Assembly (NCBI GenBank): GCA_913050035.1
Contig: CAJXAC010000014.1
Location: forward strand, 1-42,475
Length of the DNA stretch: 42,475 nucleotides
Source of the DNA: an uncultured Gammaproteobacteria bacterium
GTDB taxonomy: Bacteria > Pseudomonadota > Gammaproteobacteria > Pseudomonadales > Azotimanducaceae
Direction: 5' to 3'
The position numbers and the translations under genes were made by a program. The notes beneath the pieces are model-generated. The model saw only the letters and a program-made list of their open reading frames with translations. It was not told the origin of the DNA and made no database searches. Each line of letters begins with the position of its first letter. Within the stretch, counting starts at the first letter, position 1. Below, one piece after another: positions 28,585-36,449 of the stretch.

Positions 28585-29189
28585 TATAGACTGCCCTTAG
28601 TCGATGGCACCGCACTACCCATACGCGCATCTACCGCGACCGCCATCCGTAATGCTCGCCCAAACGCTTTGAATAAAGTTTCCGCCTGATGGTGTGCGTT
28701 TTCGCCTTTGAGGTTATCCAAATGCAAAGTCAACATGCCATGGTTGACGAAACCTTGGAAAAATTCTCGCAGCAGATCTACGTCAAAATCACCTACCCGA
28801 CCACGCGTATAGTCAACGCCATAAAACAACCCTGGGCGGCCTGACAAATCCACCACGACTCGAGACAACGCTTCGTCAAGAGGCACATAAGCATGCCCAT
28901 AGCGGGTAAGGCCGCTCTTGTCACCGAGCGCTTCATTGAGTGCCTGACCTAGCACAATCCCCACGTCTTCCACCATATGGTGAGCATCAACGTCTAAATC
29001 TCCAGTCGCCTGTATATGCAGATCAATAAGCCCATGGCGCGCGATCTGGGTGAGCATATGCTCAAAAAACGCCAGACCAGTGGCGAGATTAACCTCACCA
29101 TTGCCATCTAAATTGATGGTCAATTCAATCTGCGTTTCGCTGGTATTACGGACAATGCTAGCAGTTCGACCCTGTGTCACTGAGATCAC
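28584..29189 (-). CDS. hisB: HisB, imidazoleglycerol-phosphate dehydratase
   Basis: A manganese enzyme of histidine synthesis, 201 residues: the monofunctional dehydratase without the HisB-N phosphatase domain. It shows the two metal-binding DxHHxxED-type motifs ([18 protein letters not shown] and the C-terminal [19 protein letters not shown]). [13 protein letters not shown] and SGRPGLFY are also present. It is translationally coupled to hisA. Confidence 0.98.
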   Translation of the reverse strand: MISVTQGRTASIVRNTSETQIELTINLDGNGEVNLATGLAFFEHMLTQIARHGLIDLHIQATGDLDVDAHHMVEDVGIVLGQALNEALGDKSGLTRYGHAYVPLDEALSRVVVDLSGRPGLFYGVDYTRGRVGDFDVDLLREFFQGFVNHGMLTLHLDNLKGENAHHQAETLFKAFGRALRMAVAVDARMGSAVPSTKGSL

Positions 29190-29256
29190 CTATTTTGTTA
29201 CCTTGTGTTGGCGGGGGCAGTGTAGCCCACTTGCTGAAGAATTCACCCACTGGCCG

Positions 29257-29652
29257 TCACAGCATGGCAGACAAGTCACCATGGGGCAGAAAACGATTTG
29301 TCGTATGGTCTTTGATCCAACGCGCCAGCGTAGGGTCAAATTTACCGCGCTGTTTCAGCTCTTTCACCAGCGGCACCACAGGCGATTTAGCACCGGCCTG
29401 CCAACTGCCATGCTGCATTTCGCCAAGAGTAAACAGACGCACAAGACTCTCTAGCTCGGCATCAGACAAATCCACAGCGGCCAGATCCCAACCGGGAAGT
29501 AAAATATTTGCAATGAGATCCGGCTCTGCCGCCTCAATGGATGGCGAGTCGCCATCCAGCTCGCAACGATCGGCAAGTAGCAACCATTGCGCAACCTGAG
29601 CCGCGGTCACGGCACTGTTCATCGCCTGAGGATCAAAGCTATCAACGGTCAT
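29257..29652 (-). CDS. Conserved-looking hypothetical protein, 131 residues
   Basis: I do not recognise a named family. The protein is soluble, acidic in its first two thirds and without signal or membrane segments. The C-terminal third is the most distinctive: FTLGEMQHGSWQAGAKSPVV, then KELKQRGKFDP, and NRFLPHGDL. This looks like a conserved alpha-helical domain ending in a short signature. It lies 67 bases upstream of hisB on the same strand and is divergent from mutY, so it may be co-transcribed with the his genes. No catalytic residues can be named. Confidence 0.72.
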   Translation of the reverse strand: MTVDSFDPQAMNSAVTAAQVAQWLLLADRCELDGDSPSIEAAEPDLIANILLPGWDLAAVDLSDAELESLVRLFTLGEMQHGSWQAGAKSPVVPLVKELKQRGKFDPTLARWIKDHTTNRFLPHGDLSAML

Positions 29653-29933
29653 AAATTTTCTTCAACAGTCTAAAGTATGTGACTCATGGCCACTGAACAG
29701 CTAAGTATACTCCTGCAGTCGACATCTGCAGCCCACGCTGCTCGTACAATTCAATAACAAACCCAAGCACAGCAGCCTGACTGGAAAGATCGCAACGAAA
29801 AAGCGCCCGTGGCTGCCCATGGTTGACACCCTTACGCCGGATGTCGTACCTAGTACACCCAATTCGCCCGCGCTTAAACTGTTGAGACGGTGCAAACGGA
29901 AAGGCCACTATTCTGGAGACGAGTGCGCAAACA

Positions 29934-31013
29934 TTGGACTGGTTCGCTCAACAACTAATCACATGGCAGAGGCAGCACGGCCGCCACGACCTGCCGTGGC
30001 AGCAACAGATCAATCCCTATCGCGTCTGGGTCAGCGAGATCATGCTGCAACAGACCCAAGTAGCGACGGTGATCGACTATTACACGCGTTTTATGCAGCG
30101 CTTCCCGACTCTGGGCCAACTGGCTGATGCTCCCATAGACGACGTCTTGCATCACTGGACAGGGTTGGGCTACTACGCCAGAGCGCGCAACCTGCATCGT
30201 GCTGCGAAAATTATTAAACAAGATCACGCAGGCAAAATGCCGAGAACCCAGGAGCAACTGGAATCATTGCCCGGCATCGGCCGTTCCACAGCAGGGGCGA
30301 TTCGGGCTCTGGCGATGAACCAATACGCCAGCATTCTGGATGGCAATGTGAAACGGGTGCTTACCAGATTTCACGGCATTCACGGTTATCCCGGCGAAAC
30401 TCAAATAACCAAACAATTGTGGCACATCGCAGAAGAGCACACGCCCGAAGAGCAAACCGCCGCTTACACCCAGGGCATTATGGACTTGGGCGCGACCCTG
30501 TGTGTTCGTCGCCAACCCAACTGTCCCGCTTGCCCTATGCAAAGTCGATGCGAAGCCAAGCGCGCTGGCACAACCGCAGAACTGCCCAGTTCAAAGCCAA
30601 AGAAAACTAAACCCGTAAAAGCATCACGATTTTTTGTCGTAAGCCTACCCAATAAGGCAACACTCTTAGAGCAAAGACCCATGAATGGTTTATGGGGCGG
30701 CCTTTGGACACCACCCGAACGCCCTGCGGACACCAGCATAGAAACATTTTTAGCGGAGCTCTCGCTAACGCCTGCGGATCTAAGCGAGCAAATACGCGAG
30801 CAAGTCTTCCGCCATACCTTCAGCCACTTTCATCTAGATATCGAACCCATTTACCTGCGCCTCAAAGATGCGCCCATGCAAATTGCAGACAATTCCGCGC
30901 GCTGGGTACTACCAACCCAGATCGATGCTGAAAACGAACCTCTTGGGCTTTCCGCCGTTGCCGTTAAACTGCTTACTGCACAAACTAATCCACAGAAGGC
31001 ATTCGACCTATGA
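29934..31013 (+). CDS. mutY: MutY, A/G-specific adenine DNA glycosylase
   Basis: Removes adenine mispaired with 8-oxoguanine, 359 residues. The helix-hairpin-helix region LESLPGIGRSTAGAIRALA is present, with catalytic Glu about 35 (VWVSEIMLQQTQVATV) and Asp in ILDGNVKRVL. The 4Fe-4S cysteines are C190-x6-C197-x2-C200-x5-C206. The C-terminal NUDIX-like 8-oxoG recognition domain has the FSHFHLDIEP block. The only usable start I find is TTG at 29934, with GGAG rather far upstream (29915-29918). An alternative non-ATG start slightly upstream cannot be excluded. Its stop overlaps yggX by four bases. Confidence 0.96.
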   Translation: MDWFAQQLITWQRQHGRHDLPWQQQINPYRVWVSEIMLQQTQVATVIDYYTRFMQRFPTLGQLADAPIDDVLHHWTGLGYYARARNLHRAAKIIKQDHAGKMPRTQEQLESLPGIGRSTAGAIRALAMNQYASILDGNVKRVLTRFHGIHGYPGETQITKQLWHIAEEHTPEEQTAAYTQGIMDLGATLCVRRQPNCPACPMQSRCEAKRAGTTAELPSSKPKKTKPVKASRFFVVSLPNKATLLEQRPMNGLWGGLWTPPERPADTSIETFLAELSLTPADLSEQIREQVFRHTFSHFHLDIEPIYLRLKDAPMQIADNSARWVLPTQIDAENEPLGLSAVAVKLLTAQTNPQKAFDL

Positions 31014-31285
31014 GCCGCACCGTGATCTGCAGTAGATACCAAAAAGAATTACCCGGTCTGGACAAACCACCCCTACCTGGGCCGGCTGGCGAGAAGATAT
31101 TCAACGAGGTGTCAAAGCAAGCTTGGGACGAGTGGCAGACATTGCAAACAATGTTAATAAACGAAAAGCACCTTAGCCTTATTGACCCTGACGCGCGAAA
31201 ATACTTGAGCGAGCAACGCCAGCGATTCTTCAATAATGAGGCTGTTGATCACGCCGAAGGCTACGTTCCCGGCGAAGGCGGTTGA
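31010..31285 (+). CDS. yggX: YggX, probable Fe(2+)-trafficking protein
   Basis: A small 91-residue protein of the YggX family, linked to protection of iron-sulfur clusters and iron handling under oxidative stress. It shows the single conserved Cys7 in MSRTVICSRYQKELPGLD, then PPLPGPAGEKIFNEVSKQAWDEW, MLINEKHLSL and RQRFFNN. It is coupled to mutY by an ATGA overlap. The mutY-yggX pair, whose products both deal with oxidative damage, followed by tRNA-Phe is a conserved order in Pseudomonas-like genomes. Confidence 0.97.
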   Translation: MSRTVICSRYQKELPGLDKPPLPGPAGEKIFNEVSKQAWDEWQTLQTMLINEKHLSLIDPDARKYLSEQRQRFFNNEAVDHAEGYVPGEGG

Positions 31286-31346
31286 CGGCGCCCATTCACC
31301 CCGCTTTAATACGCCGCTCTGTGCCGCAACGCCGGCAACCCCAAAT

Positions 31347-31422
<76 letters not shown>

Positions 31423-32077
31423 TTTTCTACTTTAAAGGCTCTATAGGCCCTAGCCAATGTGTTTACCAGCTTTGCAGGGCTTCAGAGGCCTGTCAAAAGC
31501 ACAAAAGTGTCTACCGTTTGACTACCCCGGGGCAGGTGACCATACTCCCTGGCTGCCTAGATATAAGAATGGGCGGACAATCTGGGGGGTGTGGGGGTTA
31601 TTCACTAGGTTCTGGCTTTATAGACTCAGAAGGGCCGGATTGCTTATGACGGGTCATAATTTTTTGTTAAGACGGCGTATCCACGATCCATCAGATACCT
31701 ATGCAAACTAGTGCTCTCAGCTTTTGTTCTTCTACGTTTGTTTTGCGCTTGTCCGTTCGAATTCCAATTAGCATACCTGCTCCCAGTAAGGGCCATAAAA
31801 CAGGGGACAAGGTAGCTCCTGCGGCGAGAACGCCGATGTTTTGGCAGGGTTTCCCAATGATCTTAGTAAAGCCCTATTGATCACCGTTTTGGTGCTGTAT
31901 CGCTGCTACATGATTTTTAAAATCAGTAGCAAAGCAGGGTTCTTTTTCCTTCCACTTCTTCTTGTCCTGCCGCCCTTGATCTTTAGAGGCAAGAAAGCTT
32001 CTGGAGATGGTGACATGCAGTGAAACAGGTTAAACACCGTTCGGGTTCCTTACTACAAAAAAACCTCAACTTTTCTC
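31423..32077. other. 655-base stretch without a supported gene between tRNA-Phe and the flagellin promoter
   Basis: Only short open frames cross this stretch, and none has family features. One (31841-32023, TTG start) encodes a hydrophobic 60-residue peptide. On the minus strand around 31690-31880 a frame without a usable start encodes a helix plus a basic tail (PVLWPLLGAGMLIGIRTDKRK). Both could be remnants of membrane-protein genes. No attachment-site copy of the tRNA-Phe 3' end was seen. It reads as decayed or spacer DNA. Confidence 0.5.
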
Positions 32078-32104
32078 TATAGTTTTCTCAAATGGCACCG
32101 ATAT
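32078..32104 (+). promoter_or_regulatory. Sigma-28 (FliA) promoter of the flagellin gene
   Basis: TATAGTTT (32078-32085), an 11-base spacer, then ACCGATAT (32097-32104) match the flagellar consensus TAAAGTTT-N11-GCCGATAA at 13 of 16 positions with exact spacing. A leader of roughly 140 bases precedes the flagellin ATG. Confidence 0.85.
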
Positions 32105-32254
32105 GATGTCTGAGCGGCAAACTTTTGCCGGTTTTCAACAAAAGTGGCGGGGGTCTGCCGCTGAAGATAAAACTTAGCTGACCTTCTGAATGCTTTGGAG
32201 GGGTCCTAAACAGGATTGAGGATCGGCTTGTACAGTGACTTAAGGAGTTACGGT

Positions 32255-33340
32255 ATGAGCTTGGTCGTAAATACCAACACTGGATCTCTGAACGCGCAAC
32301 GTTCTTTGGCGTCTTCAGGCAAGGAGCTACATACCGCTATGGAGCGACTATCCTCTGGTAAAAAAATCAATTCCGCTGCCGACGATGCAGCAGGTTTTGC
32401 CATCGCAGAGCGTATGACTGCACAGGTTCGTGGTCTCAACATGGCAACCAAGAACGTCAATGACGGCCTATCCATGTTGGCCGTGATTGAGAACGCTACG
32501 AACGACGTCACCGATATGCTGCAACGTATGCGTGAGTTGGCTGTTCAGGCCGCTAACGACACCAATAGCTCCACCGATCGACAATATCTTCAGAGTGAAG
32601 TAGCTGCGTTGATTGAGGAGATAGATAGAGTAGCCTCGCAAACAAGGTACAACGGGGAGCAAGTGCTAGATGGAAGCTTGCAGAACGCTTCATTACAGGT
32701 AGGGACAGATCAAGGGCAAACCGTTTCTTTCTCGATATCCGATATCAGCGCATCAAGCATCGGGGCGCTAAACACCCTCGAGGCGATAAACTATCACGCT
32801 CCCTATGACTCCGTGACCAACACTACCAACTTATCGGACTATTACGGCGATGAACGAGGCTTTGGTAGCGTCAGTGTAGGGGATTATGTTTCTTTCTCCT
32901 TGGATCCATCAAAAAGCTACAAAGTACTGGATATCGTCTCTAGCAACGGTGGTCCACCGGATGAAATTAAAGTTCAGGGCGATCCTGCAGGAGACGGTGC
33001 ACTTGTATCATCGAACACGATTTTTAAAAATGTAGCGCTCAAATACATTGATGTTTCCAGTAATGCCGATCTCGCAGTTGCATCTATATCCACCGCACTA
33101 GAGCAATTGTCGTCCCAACGTGCTGAATACGGCGCCTTACAAAACCGTCTTGAGTACACGGTGTCGAACTTGATGAACGTCAGTGAGTTTACAACCGCCG
33201 CACGATCTAGAATTGAAGATGCTGACTTTGCTGCAGAGAGCGCAAAGCTTGCTAAAGCTCAAGTACTGCAACAGACAGGCACAGCTATGTTGGCTCAATC
33301 AAACTCGTCTTCACAATTGGTGTTATCCCTAATCAGGTAA
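32255..33340 (+). CDS. Flagellin
   Basis: Filament subunit of the flagellum, 361 residues from ATG 32255, which has TAAGGAG 7 bases upstream. An in-frame GTG/TTG further upstream would spoil the canonical MSLVVNTNTGSLNAQR start. The N-terminal D0/D1 region spans about 1-165 (RLSSGKKINSAADDAAGFAIAERM, VNDGLSMLAVIENA). The central variable part is short (about 165-265). The C-terminal D1/D0 spans about 265-361 (YGALQNRLEYTVSNLMNVSEF, AKAQVLQQTGTAMLAQSN). It stands alone: no flaG, fliD, fliS or other flagellin is adjacent. It lies between tRNA-Phe and tRNA-Sec and has a sigma-28 promoter, so it should be expressed late in flagellar assembly. Confidence 0.97.
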   Translation: MSLVVNTNTGSLNAQRSLASSGKELHTAMERLSSGKKINSAADDAAGFAIAERMTAQVRGLNMATKNVNDGLSMLAVIENATNDVTDMLQRMRELAVQAANDTNSSTDRQYLQSEVAALIEEIDRVASQTRYNGEQVLDGSLQNASLQVGTDQGQTVSFSISDISASSIGALNTLEAINYHAPYDSVTNTTNLSDYYGDERGFGSVSVGDYVSFSLDPSKSYKVLDIVSSNGGPPDEIKVQGDPAGDGALVSSNTIFKNVALKYIDVSSNADLAVASISTALEQLSSQRAEYGALQNRLEYTVSNLMNVSEFTTAARSRIEDADFAAESAKLAKAQVLQQTGTAMLAQSNSSSQLVLSLIR

Positions 33341-33393
33341 GCTGAGACAGCCTTAGCTGTATAGCCCCATCTGAGCAATCATCTTTTAAAATA

Positions 33394-33486
33394 TGGCGGA
33401 AGAGGTAGGAGTCGAACCCACCAGACACGTAGTCGCGCCTCAACGGCTTTGAAGGCCGCGCACCCCACCGGGAGCGATACTCTTCC
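33394..33486 (-). tRNA. selC: tRNA-Sec (UCA), selC
   Basis: 93 bases on the minus strand including encoded CCA. It has a UCA anticodon (33450-33452) in a CTTCAAA loop, a six-pair D-stem closed by a CGGT loop, and a long variable arm (about seven pairs, AGGCGCG against CGTGTCT). The T-arm GTGGG-TTCGACT-CCTAC is followed directly by CTCTTCC. These are selenocysteine tRNA features. The acceptor has seven clear pairs (GGAAGAG/CTCTTCC); the eighth pair usual in bacterial tRNA-Sec is not formed because the 3' strand is one base short. selA and selB lie 3-6 kb away. It is convergent with the flagellin gene. Confidence 0.96.
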
Positions 33487-33609
33487 GCCCCCATACTATG
33501 TGGCTTGCGGCCGTGCTGCCATAGGCTTTGCGCGACTGAAATTCGCCTGCCGCCAATTTGCTCGATGCGGCATAATCTGGCTTGACGAAGCATCAGAGGT
33601 AGCTTAACC

Positions 33610-34554
33610 GTGTTAATCAATCTGCAGGAGCTTCGTGGCTATAGCGTCCGCCCGGATCCACAGGCGTTAACCGAAAGTGTTCGGCCTGCCGCACAAGGAG
33701 ATGCAGCTGCGCAAGCGTCGGTCTGTGGCGCCATGCTTTGGGCATCCTTTGCAGCGCCCGGAGCGATTACTCAGGTCTTTGATTTAATCAGCAGAAGCCA
33801 ACTTAGCCTTCGTACTGATCCTGCCGAAATATTGGCCCATAGTGCGGCACCGCCTGAGGAGTTCTGGCAACAATTTGAAGCAACTCTAACCGGGCCAGAA
33901 GAAGGCTACGACGCCACATCGATTACTATGGCGGTAGCTTCGTTGGGGGCCGTGCTCGACGATGACTACGCGGCGCTCAGCGAATGTGCAGCTCTAGCGT
34001 ATATGGGTTCGGACAATGCGGCAGACAAATTTGTACCGCCAATGATTTCCCTTACGGCACTGGCAGACTTTCCCGATGGCAGTTTGGCACGCCAGCTGCT
34101 CAGTATGTGGGTAGACAACGGGTTCGATCCCGAAGTGCTCGATCGTGATGCCATCGGTCTGAATGGTCTTAGTCCAGCTCTGCGTTACCTCAATACGCGC
34201 ATTCTGCAGATGCACGACATCTGGCACTTGGTGGCGGGTTATAAAACCACCAGCCTGCATGAAATGGCCATTTCGGCGTTTCAGTTGGCTCAGTTTGGTC
34301 ACAACTATTCTGCGATGTTTCTCACCACGGTGTGCACCATGAGCCACCTCAAGCAGCCCATGGGCTTTCCATTGCTACTACAAAATTTGTCAGAGGCTTG
34401 GGTTCACGGCTGCGATGCGCCCGACTTTATGAACATAGAGTGGGAGCAAGATTGGCATATGAGTATTGAAGAGGTTCGAGCGAAATATGGCATCGTGCCA
34501 TTTGCCGGCGCTTTTCCAGCAGATTTGCTTGAGCAACTCAGTCAGGCGTCCTGA
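33610..34554 (+). CDS. Coq4-family protein (ubiquinone biosynthesis-like)
   Basis: A 314-residue soluble protein starting with GTG. The C-terminal half carries the Coq4 metal-binding signature H202-D203-x2-H206-x11-E218 (HDIWHLVAGYKTTSLHE), followed by helices (FQLAQFGHNYSAMFLTTV) typical of the family. Residues 1-150 are extra, acidic and not recognised. Eukaryotic Coq4 is reported to act in oxidative decarboxylation at ring carbon C1 and in organising CoQ synthesis. Bacterial members are scattered and mostly uncharacterised. It starts 123 bases from divergent selC. Its 3' end overlaps the end of the decayed transporter by about 13 bases. The family call is good; the function in this organism is inferred. 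Confidence 0.83.
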   Translation: MLINLQELRGYSVRPDPQALTESVRPAAQGDAAAQASVCGAMLWASFAAPGAITQVFDLISRSQLSLRTDPAEILAHSAAPPEEFWQQFEATLTGPEEGYDATSITMAVASLGAVLDDDYAALSECAALAYMGSDNAADKFVPPMISLTALADFPDGSLARQLLSMWVDNGFDPEVLDRDAIGLNGLSPALRYLNTRILQMHDIWHLVAGYKTTSLHEMAISAFQLAQFGHNYSAMFLTTVCTMSHLKQPMGFPLLLQNLSEAWVHGCDAPDFMNIEWEQDWHMSIEEVRAKYGIVPFAGAFPADLLEQLSQAS

Positions 34555-36020
34555 GTGAACTTTGCGATAGCGACCCTCTGTTTACGCCCCCAGACGTCAC
34601 TTTGAATCGTCTTTAGCTGTACACGAGTCAACCGATATTGGCGCAATAACAAAATTGGGATGATGCTGAGAGCTGGAACAAGTATTCCGTCAATAACGCC
34701 TAGCCGAATAATCAAATCTGGATTCAGGCTCTGAGGTTGAGTTTGTACCGGGAATGCGACGACCTACTTAAGCAACAAACCGCCGACAAACAGACGAGGG
34801 CAGTGGTGCTTTTGCCGGCAAAGGCGGTGCCTGCGGAGAACATACCTTCCTGTCGCGGGCCTGTTCGGTGTTAATTCTCGTCAACAATATCCGGAATGAT
34901 CGCGGCGCACATGATGATTAAGATAGCGCCTGCAAGGGACATGACTGCCATGTGCATTACGAGCAATGGCAGCAAAAGTGGTTGACCGTTGTCTGGCCAG
35001 ATACCTGCGAAACGAAAACCTAACTTGGTCATGCCTAAGAGCATGATCAAGGCAACGGTGGTAATGACAATCCGTTGTTTTTCAAATCGACGCTGCAGGG
35101 GTGCAATGAGCGCGAAAGCCGCAGCGGCGCCGACGGCAGCGAAGAAAAACCACTTAATGTCCTTGCTACTGAATTCCCAAAAGTGGAGGTTCATGTAGAC
35201 ATCGAACACTAGGCCTGTGCCTGCAATTGCCGCGGTTGTAACCGCGGCTAAGAAGACCATGCGGAAGTTGCGGTTTTGGAGGGCGCTGATGGTTTGCGAG
35301 ATCAGTGCCCCGAGCCCAACCCTCGATAAGGTTTCACGAGCGTGTGCGAGAAAAGGGTATCTGGTTGAGCGCGGTTAGCGTCGTAATCAGCATCCATAAA
35401 GCGATGAGCCCGCTGACGAGTGCGCCAAAAGGTGCATAGCTATCAGGGTTCAGGAGTCCACTTGGGTCGTTCTCGGCGGGAGGAAAAACCAGCGCATACA
35501 TCACAAACGTGAAAATGGCGCCTACAAACCAACCCGCAGTGACTCCGTAGGTTTGAATGCTCGTATGTTCCTCATATCTGTGTGATAGCTCAATCGACAT
35601 GGCGGCCCAAGGTACCGAGAAAAATGTGAAAAACATCCGAGTGAAGATGGTGAACGTCAGCATCCATGCGGCAAGTTCTCTGTTAGCCAAGACCTGGGTA
35701 GGATGAAACAGCGCATAGAAAGAGAGAGGTGTTGGTAAGATAGAAGCGCGCATGAACAGTTGCCTTCGCCCGAAACGTCAACGAAACTTGTCCGTCCATC
35801 CGCCTACCAGTGGGTCTGAACCCGCATCTACGACCAGAGAAACACCCAGGACGAGAGACGCCCAGGACGCCGACAAGCCGAGGACTCGCGAGTAGTAAAG
35901 CAGTAGTAGTAGCGTATTAAACGCAAAGTCCTTATGTTGCCCGCGTACGGAACCAAACCCGTTGAGGATCTTGATGTGAATAGGCACCGGGCCCTGACGT
36001 TGCCGTGCGTTGACGAACAT
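34542..36020 (-). pseudogene. Decayed GPH-family (MelB-like MFS) sugar/cation symporter
   Basis: Joined across lesions, the minus strand encodes an almost full-length glycoside-pentoside-hexuronide symporter. The start is KILNGFGSVRGQHKDFAFNT, then LVVDAGSDPLVGGWTDKFR. An in-frame TGA (35778-35780) follows, the same frame continues as RFGRRQLFMRASILP, and there is a frameshift near 35340-35400. Next come ISALQNRNFRMVFLAAV and IIPDIVDEN, a TAA (34871-34873), then HRTGPRQEGMFSAGTAFAGK, and a second frameshift near 34800. RLFVGGLLLK is followed by TAG (34764-34766) and a last membrane helix ending LLLRQYRLTR. Five lesions mean it cannot make a functional transporter. The former substrate was probably a sugar or glycoside. 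Confidence 0.88.
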
Positions 36021-36185
36021 GAGTTCATCACGACACCTGAGTTAGCCTGCGTCCTAAAGGTGTTAGTCATAGGGCCTACCGAGAAAATCGCTCCAAACAA
36101 GGGGCTCTTTTTCTGCGCATGAAAGTATTTATTGTATTGGTAATTAAGTGTATTTTGAGGACAACTAAAACTTTGTGGAGGACAT

Positions 36186-36416
36186 ATGGCTGACAATGTT
36201 GCCTTGGGCCCCCTTAACACAGCAAACGTGCAGCGAGCGTCAAGCGATAAGTCCCTTGCCATCAAGCAAGTTGAAAAGGCATTCGAGGCGGCAAGTCAAA
36301 ACGCGCAAGACACTTCCATTGATAGAGGCGTCGAAGTGCTAATCAGTTCTCGTCCGCAAGCGTCTGTCGACCCAACCTACGAAAATTTAGGTGCCGCATC
36401 GCGCAAAGGTAGCTAA
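36186..36416 (+). CDS. Small hypothetical protein, 76 residues
   Basis: Not recognised. A strong ribosome site (GTGGAGG) sits 4 bases before ATG, which supports translation. The protein has no membrane segment or signal peptide. It begins ADNVALGPLNTANVQRAS, has a short amphipathic helix rich in Lys, Ala and Gln (SLAIKQVEKAFEAASQNAQ), then a polar tail. It lies between the decayed transporter (divergent) and selB (convergent, 33 bases away). Its upstream region is AT-rich compared with the neighbours, but no promoter is clear. Confidence 0.55.
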   Translation: MADNVALGPLNTANVQRASSDKSLAIKQVEKAFEAASQNAQDTSIDRGVEVLISSRPQASVDPTYENLGAASRKGS

Positions 36417-36449
36417 TCCTCGTTTTTAGACCTCTTCTTGACGGCTCAC

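Noticed and set aside
31841-32023. 60-residue hydrophobic frame as a sugar-transferase fragment.
   Set aside because: A weak resemblance to the membrane start of bacterial sugar transferases would require a frameshift and lacks the catalytic part.
35778-35780. In-frame TGA in the transporter gene, located between selC and selB, as a possible selenocysteine codon.
   Set aside because: The position is normally an ordinary polar residue in the GPH loop, and the same gene carries at least four other disabling lesions (two frameshifts, TAA, TAG). It is a pseudogene stop.
36021-36185. A second sigma-28 promoter before the small ORF.
   Set aside because: TAAA and ACCGAGAA elements exist, but the spacing is wrong by several bases.
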